NCBI GenBank assembly: GCA_011374735.1
Contig: DRPD01000036.1
Coordinates: 1 to 6,702, forward strand
DNA length: 6,702 nt
Reading direction: 5' to 3'
From: Thermopetrobacter sp.
GTDB lineage: Bacteria > Pseudomonadota > Alphaproteobacteria > Rhizobiales > Aestuariivirgaceae
Shown here: one piece after another, positions 1 through 4,983 of the stretch
How the letters are laid out: the number at the start of each line of letters is the position of its first letter
Position numbering within the stretch: position 1 is the stretch's first letter
Position numbers and translations under genes: made by a program
Notes under the pieces: generated by a model
Told to the model about the DNA's origin: nothing
What the model saw: only the letters and a program-made list of their open reading frames with translations
Databases searched by the model: none

Positions 1-358
1 CACCCACGGCGGGCGCAAGCCCACCGGCATCGACGCGGTGGACTACGCGCGGGAGGTGACGGAACTGGGGGCCGGGGAAATCCTGCTGACATCCATGGAT
101 CGCGACGGCACCGGCGAGGGCTTCGACATCGCGCTGACCCGGGCCATCGCCGATGCGGTGTCCATTCCCGTCATCGCGTCGGGCGGCGTGGGCACGCTGG
201 ATCACATGGTGGAAGGGGTGCGCGACGGCCATGCGTCGGCGGTGCTGGCCGCCTCCATCTTCCACTTCGGCACCTACAGCATCGCCGAAACCAAGGCCCA
301 CATGGCGGCGGCCGGGGTGCCGGTGCGGCTGGATGCCACGGCGCGGGAGGCGGCCTGA
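1..358 (+). CDS. hisF: HisF, imidazole glycerol phosphate synthase cyclase subunit (3' part only)
   Basis: This is the C-terminal part of HisF, read in the frame starting at base 2; the 5' end lies outside the window. HisF is the (beta-alpha)8-barrel cyclase that works with the glutaminase HisH. It converts PRFAR plus ammonia into imidazole glycerol phosphate and AICAR, in the cytoplasm, in histidine biosynthesis. Visible family signatures are [12 protein letters not shown] at the left edge, the [15 protein letters not shown] strand, whose first Asp matches the catalytic acid (Asp176 in the Thermotoga enzyme), the phosphate-binding VIASGGVG loop and the late AASIFHF motif. About 118 residues are present, roughly half of the usual 250. 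The stop TGA (356-358) shares its A with the hisE ATG, so the two are translationally coupled. The identification is secure. Confidence 0.96.
   Translation, partial: THGGRKPTGIDAVDYAREVTELGAGEILLTSMDRDGTGEGFDIALTRAIADAVSIPVIASGGVGTLDHMVEGVRDGHASAVLAASIFHFGTYSIAETKAHMAAAGVPVRLDATAREAA
345..350 (+). promoter_or_regulatory. Ribosome binding site of hisE
   Basis: GGGAGG lies seven bases upstream of the hisE ATG at 358, inside the last codons of hisF. It supports that start and means hisE can be initiated independently as well as by coupling to hisF termination. Confidence 0.65.
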
Positions 359-699
359 TGGGCAGGAACGACAACCGGCTTCAGGTGCTGGAACAGCTGA
401 TCGCGGAGCTGGAGAAACGGCGCAAGGCGAGCCCCGCCAAGTCCTACACCGCCAAACTGCTCGATCAGGGCCGCCACAAGATCGGCAAGAAGCTGGGCGA
501 GGAAGGCGTGGAAATGGCGCTGGCGCTGGTGGACGGCAAGAAGAAGGAGTTCATCGGCGAGGCGGCGGACGTGATGTATCACTATCTGGTGGCGCTGATG
601 GCCCGCAAGGTGCCCTTCGCCGCGGTGATGGACGAACTGGAGCGCCGCTTCGGCCTGTCGGGGCTGGAGGAGAAGGCGCGGCGCAACAAGAAGTCGTGA
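358..699 (+). CDS. hisE: HisE, phosphoribosyl-ATP pyrophosphohydrolase
   Basis: This 113-residue protein is HisE, which hydrolyses phosphoribosyl-ATP to phosphoribosyl-AMP and pyrophosphate, the second step of histidine biosynthesis. It is the all-alpha MazG-like type and stands alone rather than fused to HisI. The sequence shows the Mg-binding helix [13 protein letters not shown] (about residues 44-56; Glu48, Glu49 and Glu52) and the second acidic helix [13 protein letters not shown] (68-80; Glu68 and Asp71), with the expected spacing. Its length is normal for a free-standing HisE. The basic tail (KARRNKKS) is lysine- and arginine-rich and runs directly into the next gene. The start overlaps the hisF stop by one base, and the TGA at 697-699 overlaps the coaA ATG by one base, so this is the middle cistron of hisF-hisE-coaA. 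Confidence 0.96.
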   Translation: MGRNDNRLQVLEQLIAELEKRRKASPAKSYTAKLLDQGRHKIGKKLGEEGVEMALALVDGKKKEFIGEAADVMYHYLVALMARKVPFAAVMDELERRFGLSGLEEKARRNKKS

Positions 700-1658
700 T
701 GACGACGTGGTTCGACGCCCCTTCCCCCTTCCATCGCTTCACGCGCGAGGAATGGGCGGCGCGGCGCGCCGACACGCCGCTGACCCTGACCGAAGAGGAC
801 ATCCGCGAGGTGCGGGGCCTGAGCGACCGCATCGACCTGGCGGAGGTGGAGGCGGTCTATCTGCCGCTGTCGCGCCTGCTCAACCTGCACGTGGCGGCGG
901 CGCAGCAGCTGTTCGCGGTGCGCAAGACGTTTCTCGGCGCGCCACCGGGCAACGGCCGCAAGGTGCCGTTCATCATCGGCATGGCCGGCTCCGTGGCGGT
1001 GGGCAAGTCCACCACCGCGCGCATCCTGCTGCGGCTGCTGTCGCGCTGGCCCGATCACCCGAAGGTGGAGCTGGTGCCCACCGACGGCTTCCTGCTGCCC
1101 AACGCGGTGCTGGAGAAGAAGGGGTTGATGGGCCGCAAGGGCTTTCCCGAATCCTACGACCGGCCGCGGCTGTTGCGCTTTCTGGCCGACGTGAAGGCCG
1201 GCGAGCGCCATGTGTCGGCGCCGGTGTATGATCATGTCGCCTACGATGTGGTGGAAGGCGCCGCCATCGACATCGATCAACCGGACATCCTGATCGTGGA
1301 GGGGTTGAACGTGCTGATGCCCGGCCGCCTGCCGAAGGACGGGAAGGCGATTCCGTTCACTTCCGACTTCTTCGATTTCTCGATCTTCATGGACGCCGAC
1401 GAAGACGCGCTGCGGCGCTGGTATGTGGCGCGCTTCCTGAAGCTGCGCGAGACGGCGTTCGCCGATCCGCGCTCCTATTTTCACCGCTACGCCGATCTCG
1501 ACGACGAACAGGCGGCGGCCACCGCCACCCACATCTGGGAGAGCATCAACCTGGTGAACCTGCGCAAGAACATCCTGCCGACCCGGGCCCGCGCCGACCT
1601 GATCCTGCGCAAGGGGGCGGATCACCGCATCACCGAGGTGCGCTTGCGCAAGCTGTGA
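699..1658 (+). CDS. coaA: CoaA, type I pantothenate kinase
   Basis: This 319-residue protein is a bacterial type I pantothenate kinase (E. coli CoaA is about 316), the cytoplasmic ATP-dependent enzyme that commits pantothenate to coenzyme A synthesis. It has a P-loop kinase fold. The Walker A motif GSVAVGKS is at residues 97-104 (Lys103), the TDGF motif with catalytic Asp129 at 128-131, the VYDHVAYDV segment (His179, corresponding to E. coli His177) at 176-184, and the EGLNVL Walker B-like strand at 201-206. The pantothenate-pocket segment [21 protein letters not shown] sits near the C-terminus (about 283-303). This class is normally feedback-inhibited by CoA. I chose the ATG at 699 because it overlaps the hisE stop by one base and the protein then matches the family N-terminus; the frame is open further upstream, but only as a shadow of hisF and hisE. 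Linkage to the his genes is common in alphaproteobacteria and does not imply a role in histidine synthesis. Confidence 0.96.
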   Translation: MTTWFDAPSPFHRFTREEWAARRADTPLTLTEEDIREVRGLSDRIDLAEVEAVYLPLSRLLNLHVAAAQQLFAVRKTFLGAPPGNGRKVPFIIGMAGSVAVGKSTTARILLRLLSRWPDHPKVELVPTDGFLLPNAVLEKKGLMGRKGFPESYDRPRLLRFLADVKAGERHVSAPVYDHVAYDVVEGAAIDIDQPDILIVEGLNVLMPGRLPKDGKAIPFTSDFFDFSIFMDADEDALRRWYVARFLKLRETAFADPRSYFHRYADLDDEQAAATATHIWESINLVNLRKNILPTRARADLILRKGADHRITEVRLRKL

Positions 1659-1668
1659 ACGGAACGGA

Positions 1669-1744
1669 TGGAGCGGACGACGGGGATCGAACCCGCGACC
1701 CCAAGCTTGGGAAGCTTGTGCTCTGCCAGCTGAGCTACGTCCGC
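1669..1744 (-). tRNA. tRNA-Gly(CCC), CCA end encoded
   Basis: Read on the minus strand from 1744 to 1669, this folds as a complete 76-nt tRNA. The acceptor stem is GCGGACG/CGTCCGC, followed by discriminator T73 and an encoded CCA (1671-1669). The D arm is GCTC/GAGC around AGCTGGCA. The anticodon arm is CAAGC/GCTTG around loop TTCCCAA, giving anticodon CCC, which reads GGG glycine codons. The five-base variable loop is GGGTC, and the T arm is GCGGG/CCCGT around TTCGATC. All stems pair, with a single G-T wobble in the T stem. The gene is tail-to-tail with coaA, its 3' end 10 bases from the coaA stop. No integrase or direct repeat nearby suggests use as an attachment site. Confidence 0.97.
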
Positions 1745-1757
1745 CTCGCGTTGTGAT

Positions 1758-1786
1758 AGATAATGCGCGCCACCGGCGTTTGTAAA
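1758..1786 (-). promoter_or_regulatory. Sigma70-like promoter of tRNA-Gly
   Basis: On the minus strand, TTTACA (1786-1781) and TTATCT (1763-1758) are separated by exactly 17 bases. The expected start site is near 1751, about 7 bases before the mature tRNA 5' end at 1744. Box quality, spacing and distance all fit a strong housekeeping promoter for the tRNA. Confidence 0.72.
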
Positions 1787-1812
1787 GCGCCGCACCGATG
1801 GATGAAATACCA

Positions 1813-1828
1813 AGTTGAACGCTCAACT
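1813..1828. repeat. 16-base inverted repeat between tRNA-Gly and the nfu operon
   Basis: AGTTGA (1813-1818) and TCAACT (1823-1828) form a perfect six-base inverted repeat around ACGC, followed on the plus strand by GTTTTC. It could be an operator for the downstream operon: a poor promoter TTGTAA (1780-1785) / TGAAAT (1803-1808), 17 bases apart, would place transcription start within it. It could instead be a weak terminator for transcripts running out of coaA. The stem is too short and A/T-rich, and the T-run too short, to call it a terminator firmly. Confidence 0.4.
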
Positions 1829-1916
1829 GTTTTCTGACACACAAGGAGGCCAGACCGCCAACCGGCGCGGCGGCGGCGGCCCACGGCGGCTTGCCGCGCA
1901 TCGTCGCTCATGCACG

Positions 1917-1922
1917 AAAGAG
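1917..1922 (+). promoter_or_regulatory. Ribosome binding site of the Nfu gene
   Basis: AAAGAG ends eight bases before the ATG at 1931. It is a modest Shine-Dalgarno match, and it favours 1931 over the in-frame upstream ATG at 1910, which would add seven residues that the family lacks. Confidence 0.5.
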
Positions 1923-1930
1923 ATGGTTCC

Positions 1931-2488
1931 ATGTTCATTCAGACGGAAGCGACCCCCAATCCGCAGACCCTGAAGTTCCTGCCCGGCGAGCCGGTGGTTT
2001 CCGGCCCGCCGAGGGATTATCCCAACGCCGCGGCGGCCAAGGAATCGCCGCTGGCCAGCCGCATCTTCGCGCTCGATGGCGTGGCCGGGGTGTTTCTGGG
2101 CGGTGATTTCATTTCCGTGACCAAGGCCGAAGAGGCCGACTGGACGACCCTGAAACCGGCGGTGCTGGGCGCCATCATGGAGCATTTCCTGTCCGGCGAC
2201 CTGATGGTGAACCCGGACGCGGCCAGCGAAGCCAGCGAATTCTTCGACGAAAAGGACGCGGTCATCGTCGATCAGATCAAGGAGCTGCTCGACACCCGGG
2301 TGCGCCCGGCGGTGGCCCAGGACGGCGGCGACATCACCTTTCAGGGCTACAAGGACGGCATCGTCTATCTGCAGATGGTGGGCGCCTGCTCCGGCTGCCC
2401 GTCGGCCACGGCGACGCTGAAACAGGGCGTGGAGAACCTGTTGCGCCATTTCGTGCCGCAGGTGCAGGAGGTGCAGGAAGTGCAATGA
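1931..2488 (+). CDS. Nfu-type Fe-S cluster scaffold/carrier (NifU C-terminal domain protein)
   Basis: This 185-residue protein is an Nfu family Fe-S scaffold or carrier, which binds a [4Fe-4S] cluster between the CxxC motifs of two subunits and delivers it to client enzymes. The start MFIQTEATPNPQTLKFLPG is the hallmark of the alphaproteobacterial and mitochondrial NFU N-terminal domain (residues 1 to about 90). The NifU-like C-terminal domain follows (about 108-178) with GACSGCPSA, supplying Cys153 and Cys156. The sequence RPAVAQDGGDI before it is also typical. The extreme C-terminus is a tandem repeat, VQEVQEVQ. The gene opens an operon, and its TGA overlaps the next ATG by four bases (ATGA). 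It differs from E. coli NfuA, whose N-terminal domain is a degenerate A-type carrier, so I do not assign that symbol. Confidence 0.93.
   Translation: MFIQTEATPNPQTLKFLPGEPVVSGPPRDYPNAAAAKESPLASRIFALDGVAGVFLGGDFISVTKAEEADWTTLKPAVLGAIMEHFLSGDLMVNPDAASEASEFFDEKDAVIVDQIKELLDTRVRPAVAQDGGDITFQGYKDGIVYLQMVGACSGCPSATATLKQGVENLLRHFVPQVQEVQEVQ
2462..2485 (+). repeat. Short 9-base tandem repeat at the end of the Nfu gene
   Basis: Two near-identical units, GTGCAGGAG (2462-2470) and GTGCAGGAA (2471-2479), are followed by a partial third, GTGCAA, and encode VQE-VQE-VQ. The purine-rich part of each unit (AGGAG, AGGAAG) resembles a Shine-Dalgarno sequence, so the repeat also provides the ribosome binding region for the overlapping downstream gene. 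Confidence 0.7.
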
Positions 2489-3138
2489 CCACCATGGACG
2501 CGAAGCCCGGGCCGCGCGGCGCGGCACAGGATGTGGCGCTTGACGCCTGCGGCCGGCCGATCGACGAGGCGGCGCTGGATCAGATCTTCTTCGCGGCGCG
2601 CAGCTACAACGGCTGGCTGGACAAGGACGTGTCCGACGATTGCCTGCGGGCCATCGTCGATGTGATGAAGATGGGGCCGACGTCCGCCAACTGCCAGCCC
2701 ATCCGCATCCGCTTCCTGAAGAGCCGCGACGCGAAGCAGCGGCTGAAGCCGCATCTGATGGAAGGCAACGTGGAAAAGGCCATGCGCGCGCCGGTGGTGG
2801 CGCTGCTGGCCCATGACCTGGCCTTTTACGAGCGCCTGCCGCGCTATTTTCCCCACACCGACGCCAAAAGCTGGTTCGAAGGCAACGACGAACTGATCAG
2901 CGCCACCGCGTTTCGCAATGGCACCTTGCAGGCCGCCTACTTCATCATCGCGGCGCGCGCCCTGGGGCTGGATACCGGGCCGATGTCCGGCTTCGACGAA
3001 GAGGGGGTGAACAAGGCGTTCTTCGCCGGCACCAGCTGGCGGATCAATTTCATCTGCGCGCTGGGCCATGGCGACGAGAAGAGCATTTTCGAGCGCAGCC
3101 CGCGGCCGGAGTTCGCGGAGATCGCCGACATCCTGTGA
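2485..3138 (+). CDS. Nitroreductase-fold flavoprotein of the RutE/HadB-like (malonic semialdehyde reductase-type) group
   Basis: This 217-residue protein belongs to the nitroreductase superfamily (FMN-dependent NAD(P)H oxidoreductases) and follows E. coli RutE along most of its length. Shared segments are ARSYNGW (38-44), MKMGPTSANCQP (61-72, the FMN-phosphate region), FYERLPRYFPH (114-124), AFRNGTLQAAYFIIAARALGLDTGPMSGF in several blocks (142-170) and AFFAG (178-182). RutE reduces malonic semialdehyde in pyrimidine breakdown, but no other rut genes are visible here, so the substrate is unknown and a general quinone, nitro or enone reductase is equally possible. The N-terminus is about 20 residues longer than RutE. 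The ATG at 2485 overlaps the Nfu stop (ATGA); an in-frame ATG at 2494, 13 bases after AGGAAG, is an alternative. It is probably translationally coupled to Nfu. Confidence 0.9.
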   Translation: MTTMDAKPGPRGAAQDVALDACGRPIDEAALDQIFFAARSYNGWLDKDVSDDCLRAIVDVMKMGPTSANCQPIRIRFLKSRDAKQRLKPHLMEGNVEKAMRAPVVALLAHDLAFYERLPRYFPHTDAKSWFEGNDELISATAFRNGTLQAAYFIIAARALGLDTGPMSGFDEEGVNKAFFAGTSWRINFICALGHGDEKSIFERSPRPEFAEIADIL

Positions 3139-3170
3139 TGGCCCGGCCGCGGCCCCGTAAACGAGCAGCA

Positions 3171-3176
3171 AAGGAG
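3171..3176 (+). promoter_or_regulatory. Ribosome binding site deciding the tsaB start
   Basis: AAGGAG lies 12 bases before the ATG at 3189. The spacing is somewhat long, but this is the best match in the area. It argues for 3189 over the in-frame ATG at 3138, which would add a 17-residue, arginine-rich stretch that TsaB proteins do not have. Confidence 0.55.
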
Positions 3177-3188
3177 CGCCCGCGAACG

Positions 3189-3863
3189 ATGTTGATACTG
3201 GCTCTGGACAGCGCCCTGAACGGCTGCTCCGTCGCCCTGTGCGACCGGGCCAGCGGCGAGGTGCTGAGCGCCCGCTTGCAGGAGATGGAACGCGGCCAGG
3301 CGGAGGTGCTGCCGAACATGGTGGACGCGGTGATGATGGACGCCGACGATCCTTACGACAAGCTGGCCTTCGTCGCCGTCAGCCGCGGCCCCGGCTCGTT
3401 CACCGGGGTGCGCATCAGCCTCGCCTTCGCCCGCGCGCTGGGGGTGACGCTGGAGATCCCCGTCACCTCCATGACCACGCTGGAAGCGCTGGCCCGCAAC
3501 GTGGCCGACAATCCGGAACGGCTGCCGGTGGCGGCGGTGATCGACGCGCGCCGCGACGAGGTCTACATTCAGGCCTTCGAGGCCGACATGGCGCCGATCA
3601 ACGAGCCGGCCGTGCTGCCGGTGGCCGCCGCGGCGGCGCACCTGCCGCCCGGCCCCTGCCTGCTGGTGGGCAGCGCCGCCCGCCTGCTGGCCGATGAGGC
3701 CGCCGGGCGGGTGGTGGCGGCCGACGCCCGGCCGTTGCCGCTGGCGGAGGTGATCGCCCTGCACGCGCCCATCGAGCCGGCGCCGGCCGGCCTGCCGGAG
3801 CCGCTGTATCTGCGCCCGCCGGACGCCCGCCCGCAAGGGCCGCTGGCCAACATGGACAAATGA
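3189..3863 (+). CDS. tsaB: TsaB, t6A37 tRNA-modification complex subunit
   Basis: This 224-residue protein (E. coli TsaB is about 231) is the ASKHA-fold partner of TsaD. Together with TsaE they transfer the threonylcarbamoyl group made by TsaC onto A37 of ANN-decoding tRNAs. TsaB itself is a pseudo-enzyme that holds TsaD. Visible signatures are the N-terminal LILALDSALNGCSVAL, the diagnostic SRGPGSFTGVRISLAFARAL (65-84), TSMTTLEALA (93-102), IDARRDEVYIQAF (118-130) and the terminal PLYLRPPDARPQGP (205-218). I chose the start at 3189 for its ribosome binding site and family N-terminus; a start at 3138 overlapping the previous stop is possible. The TGA at 3861-3863 overlaps the rimI ATG by four bases. 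TsaB next to RimI is a widely conserved pair that joins translation-quality functions. Confidence 0.94.
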   Translation: MLILALDSALNGCSVALCDRASGEVLSARLQEMERGQAEVLPNMVDAVMMDADDPYDKLAFVAVSRGPGSFTGVRISLAFARALGVTLEIPVTSMTTLEALARNVADNPERLPVAAVIDARRDEVYIQAFEADMAPINEPAVLPVAAAAAHLPPGPCLLVGSAARLLADEAAGRVVAADARPLPLAEVIALHAPIEPAPAGLPEPLYLRPPDARPQGPLANMDK

Positions 3864-4384
3864 CCGGCGGCGCGACAGCCGCCACGGCGGTGCGCCTGCG
3901 CATCCGGCGGGCCGGCGTTGATGACGCGGCTGGGCTGGCGGCCATTCACGAGGCGGCGTTCGCCGGCACCGGAGAGCGGGGGTGGCGGGAAGAGGAGATC
4001 GCCCGGCTGATCGCCGATGACACCATCACCACGTTGCTGGCCACCTTGGCGGACGGACGGCCGGCCGGGTTCGTCATGACGCGGCTGGGCGGCCTCGTGG
4101 CCGATATCCTGTCCATCGCCGTGGCCCCCGCCTTTCAACGCCGGGGCATCGGCGGGCGTTTGCTGGCGGCGGCGCTGACCGATGCCGCCGCCGGGGGCGC
4201 GGGGCGTGTCTTTCTGGAAGTGGCGGCGGACAACGCGGCGGCGCAGGCGCTCTACCGGCAGCAGAAGTTCGAGCCGGTGGGGGTGCGCAAGAACTATTAC
4301 CGGCGGGCCGATGGGTCGCGCGCCGACGCGCTGGTGCTGCTGCTGCCGATCGGCGGCGGTTGCGGCTGTGATGAACTCAGTTAG
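3860..4384 (+). CDS. rimI: RimI-type ribosomal-protein N-acetyltransferase (GNAT)
   Basis: This 174-residue protein is a GNAT-fold acetyltransferase of the RimI group, which uses acetyl-CoA to acetylate the N-terminal alanine of ribosomal protein S18 in E. coli. The beta-4 strand and acetyl-CoA pyrophosphate loop read DILSIAVAPAFQRRGIGG (82-99; Q/RxxGxG/A motif at 94-99). FLEVAADNAAAQALYRQQKF (118-137) carries the Glu120 and Tyr132 pair, with the same 12-residue spacing as the catalytic Glu103 and Tyr115 of E. coli RimI. The adjacent NYYRR is also RimI-like. The ATG overlaps the tsaB stop (ATGA); the GNAT similarity begins about 10 residues in, so a later GTG start is possible. The C-terminus has a small glycine- and cysteine-rich tail (GGGCGC) beyond the fold. 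Its TAG overlaps the stop codon of the opposing regA. The exact acetylation target is inferred from the family and from the tsaB linkage. Confidence 0.9.
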   Translation: MTGGATAATAVRLRIRRAGVDDAAGLAAIHEAAFAGTGERGWREEEIARLIADDTITTLLATLADGRPAGFVMTRLGGLVADILSIAVAPAFQRRGIGGRLLAAALTDAAAGGAGRVFLEVAADNAAAQALYRQQKFEPVGVRKNYYRRADGSRADALVLLLPIGGGCGCDELS

Positions 4385-4926
4385 CGCGGGGCGCGCTTGG
4401 CGAGAATGCGTTGCAGGGTGCGGCGGTGCATGTTGAGCCGCCGGGCCGTTTCGGAGACGTTGCGGTCGCACAGCTCGTAGACCCGCTGGATGTGCTCCCA
4501 GCGCACCCGGTCGGCCGACATCGGGTTGTCCGGCAGCGCCGCCCTGGTGCCCGGTTCGGCGATCAGCGCCTTGAAGATGGCGTCGGCGTCGGCCGGCTTG
4601 GCCAGATAATCGACGGCCCCCAGCTTGACCGCCGTCACCGCGGTGGCGATGTTGCCATAGCCGGTGAGCACGATGGCCCGGGCGTCGGGGCGGGCGCGGC
4701 TTAAGGCCTCCACCACGTCCAGCCCGTTGCCGTCTTCCAGCCGCATGTCGATGACCGCGTAATCGGGCGGATCGCTGGTCACTTCGGCGATGCCGGCGGC
4801 CACCGTCTCCGCGGTGCGCACGGTGAAGCCGCGCGCCTGCATGGCGCGGGCCAGCCGGGTCAGAAACGGGCGGTCGTCATCCACCAGCAGCAGCGACTTG
4901 CCGTCAACCGAGATCTCCTCGCTCAT
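4381..4926 (-). CDS. regA: RegA/PrrA/ActR-type redox response regulator
   Basis: This 181-residue protein is a RegA-family transcription regulator (R. capsulatus RegA is about 184). When phosphorylated by RegB it binds DNA and, in relatives, controls terminal oxidases, carbon and nitrogen fixation, hydrogenase and photosynthesis genes according to redox state. The receiver domain (about 10-125) shows the acidic pocket LVDDD (14-18), phospho-acceptor Asp60 in VIDMRLEDGNGLD, Thr88 in LTGYG and Lys110 in LAKPAD. A proline-containing linker leads to the Fis-type helix-turn-helix, MSADRVRWEHIQRVYE and then NVSETARRLNMHRRTLQRIL (156-175). The near-invariant C-terminal part and the LAKRAPR ending are diagnostic of the family. 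GGAG at 4939-4936 lies nine bases before the ATG. It is downstream of regB on the same strand. Confidence 0.95.
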   Translation of the reverse strand: MSEEISVDGKSLLLVDDDRPFLTRLARAMQARGFTVRTAETVAAGIAEVTSDPPDYAVIDMRLEDGNGLDVVEALSRARPDARAIVLTGYGNIATAVTAVKLGAVDYLAKPADADAIFKALIAEPGTRAALPDNPMSADRVRWEHIQRVYELCDRNVSETARRLNMHRRTLQRILAKRAPR

Positions 4927-4935
4927 CGCTTCGCA

Positions 4936-4939
4936 CTCC
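4936..4939 (-). promoter_or_regulatory. Ribosome binding site of regA
   Basis: GGAG on the minus strand, nine bases before the regA ATG (4926-4924), lies in the 57-base gap after the regB stop. It shows that regA can be initiated on its own rather than only by coupling. Confidence 0.6.
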
Positions 4940-4959
4940 AGCCGTCTTCCCGTGGCCCA

Positions 4960-4973
4960 TCATAACGTCATGA
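4960..4973. repeat. 14-base near-palindrome in the regB-regA gap
   Basis: TCATAACGTCATGA is symmetric about the central CG, with one mismatched pair out of seven. It sits just after the regB stop and before the regA ribosome binding site. It could be a protein-binding site giving regA separate control, or chance. No T-run follows it, so it is not a terminator. Confidence 0.3.
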
Positions 4974-4983
4974 CACGCGCATC

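Noticed and set aside
153..698. Upstream extension of the coaA frame to 153
   Set aside because: This part is an out-of-frame reading of hisF and hisE with an arginine- and proline-rich nonsense peptide. The ATG at 699 fits CoaA length and operon overlap.
1642..1653. Palindrome GCTTGCGCAAGC as an intrinsic terminator
   Set aside because: The possible stem is only about four bases with a four-base loop and no T-run on either strand; it also encodes the conserved end of CoaA.
1669..1744. tRNA-Gly as an integration site for a mobile element
   Set aside because: There is no integrase and no repeated tRNA 3' end in the window, and both flanks are core genes.
1859..1900. CGG-rich tract in the nfu leader as a regulatory repeat
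   Set aside because: It is a simple GC-rich stretch without regular units or a convincing stem-loop, as expected by chance at this composition.
582..1901. A 439-codon open frame on the minus strand
   Set aside because: It is antisense to hisE and coaA and crosses the tRNA gene. Composition is His/Gln/Arg-rich without any recognisable family; it is a shadow of GC-rich coding DNA.
3138..3188. Earlier tsaB start at 3138
   Set aside because: It would add a 17-residue, strongly basic stretch absent from TsaB proteins; a ribosome binding site precedes 3189 instead. Overlap with the previous stop makes it not impossible.
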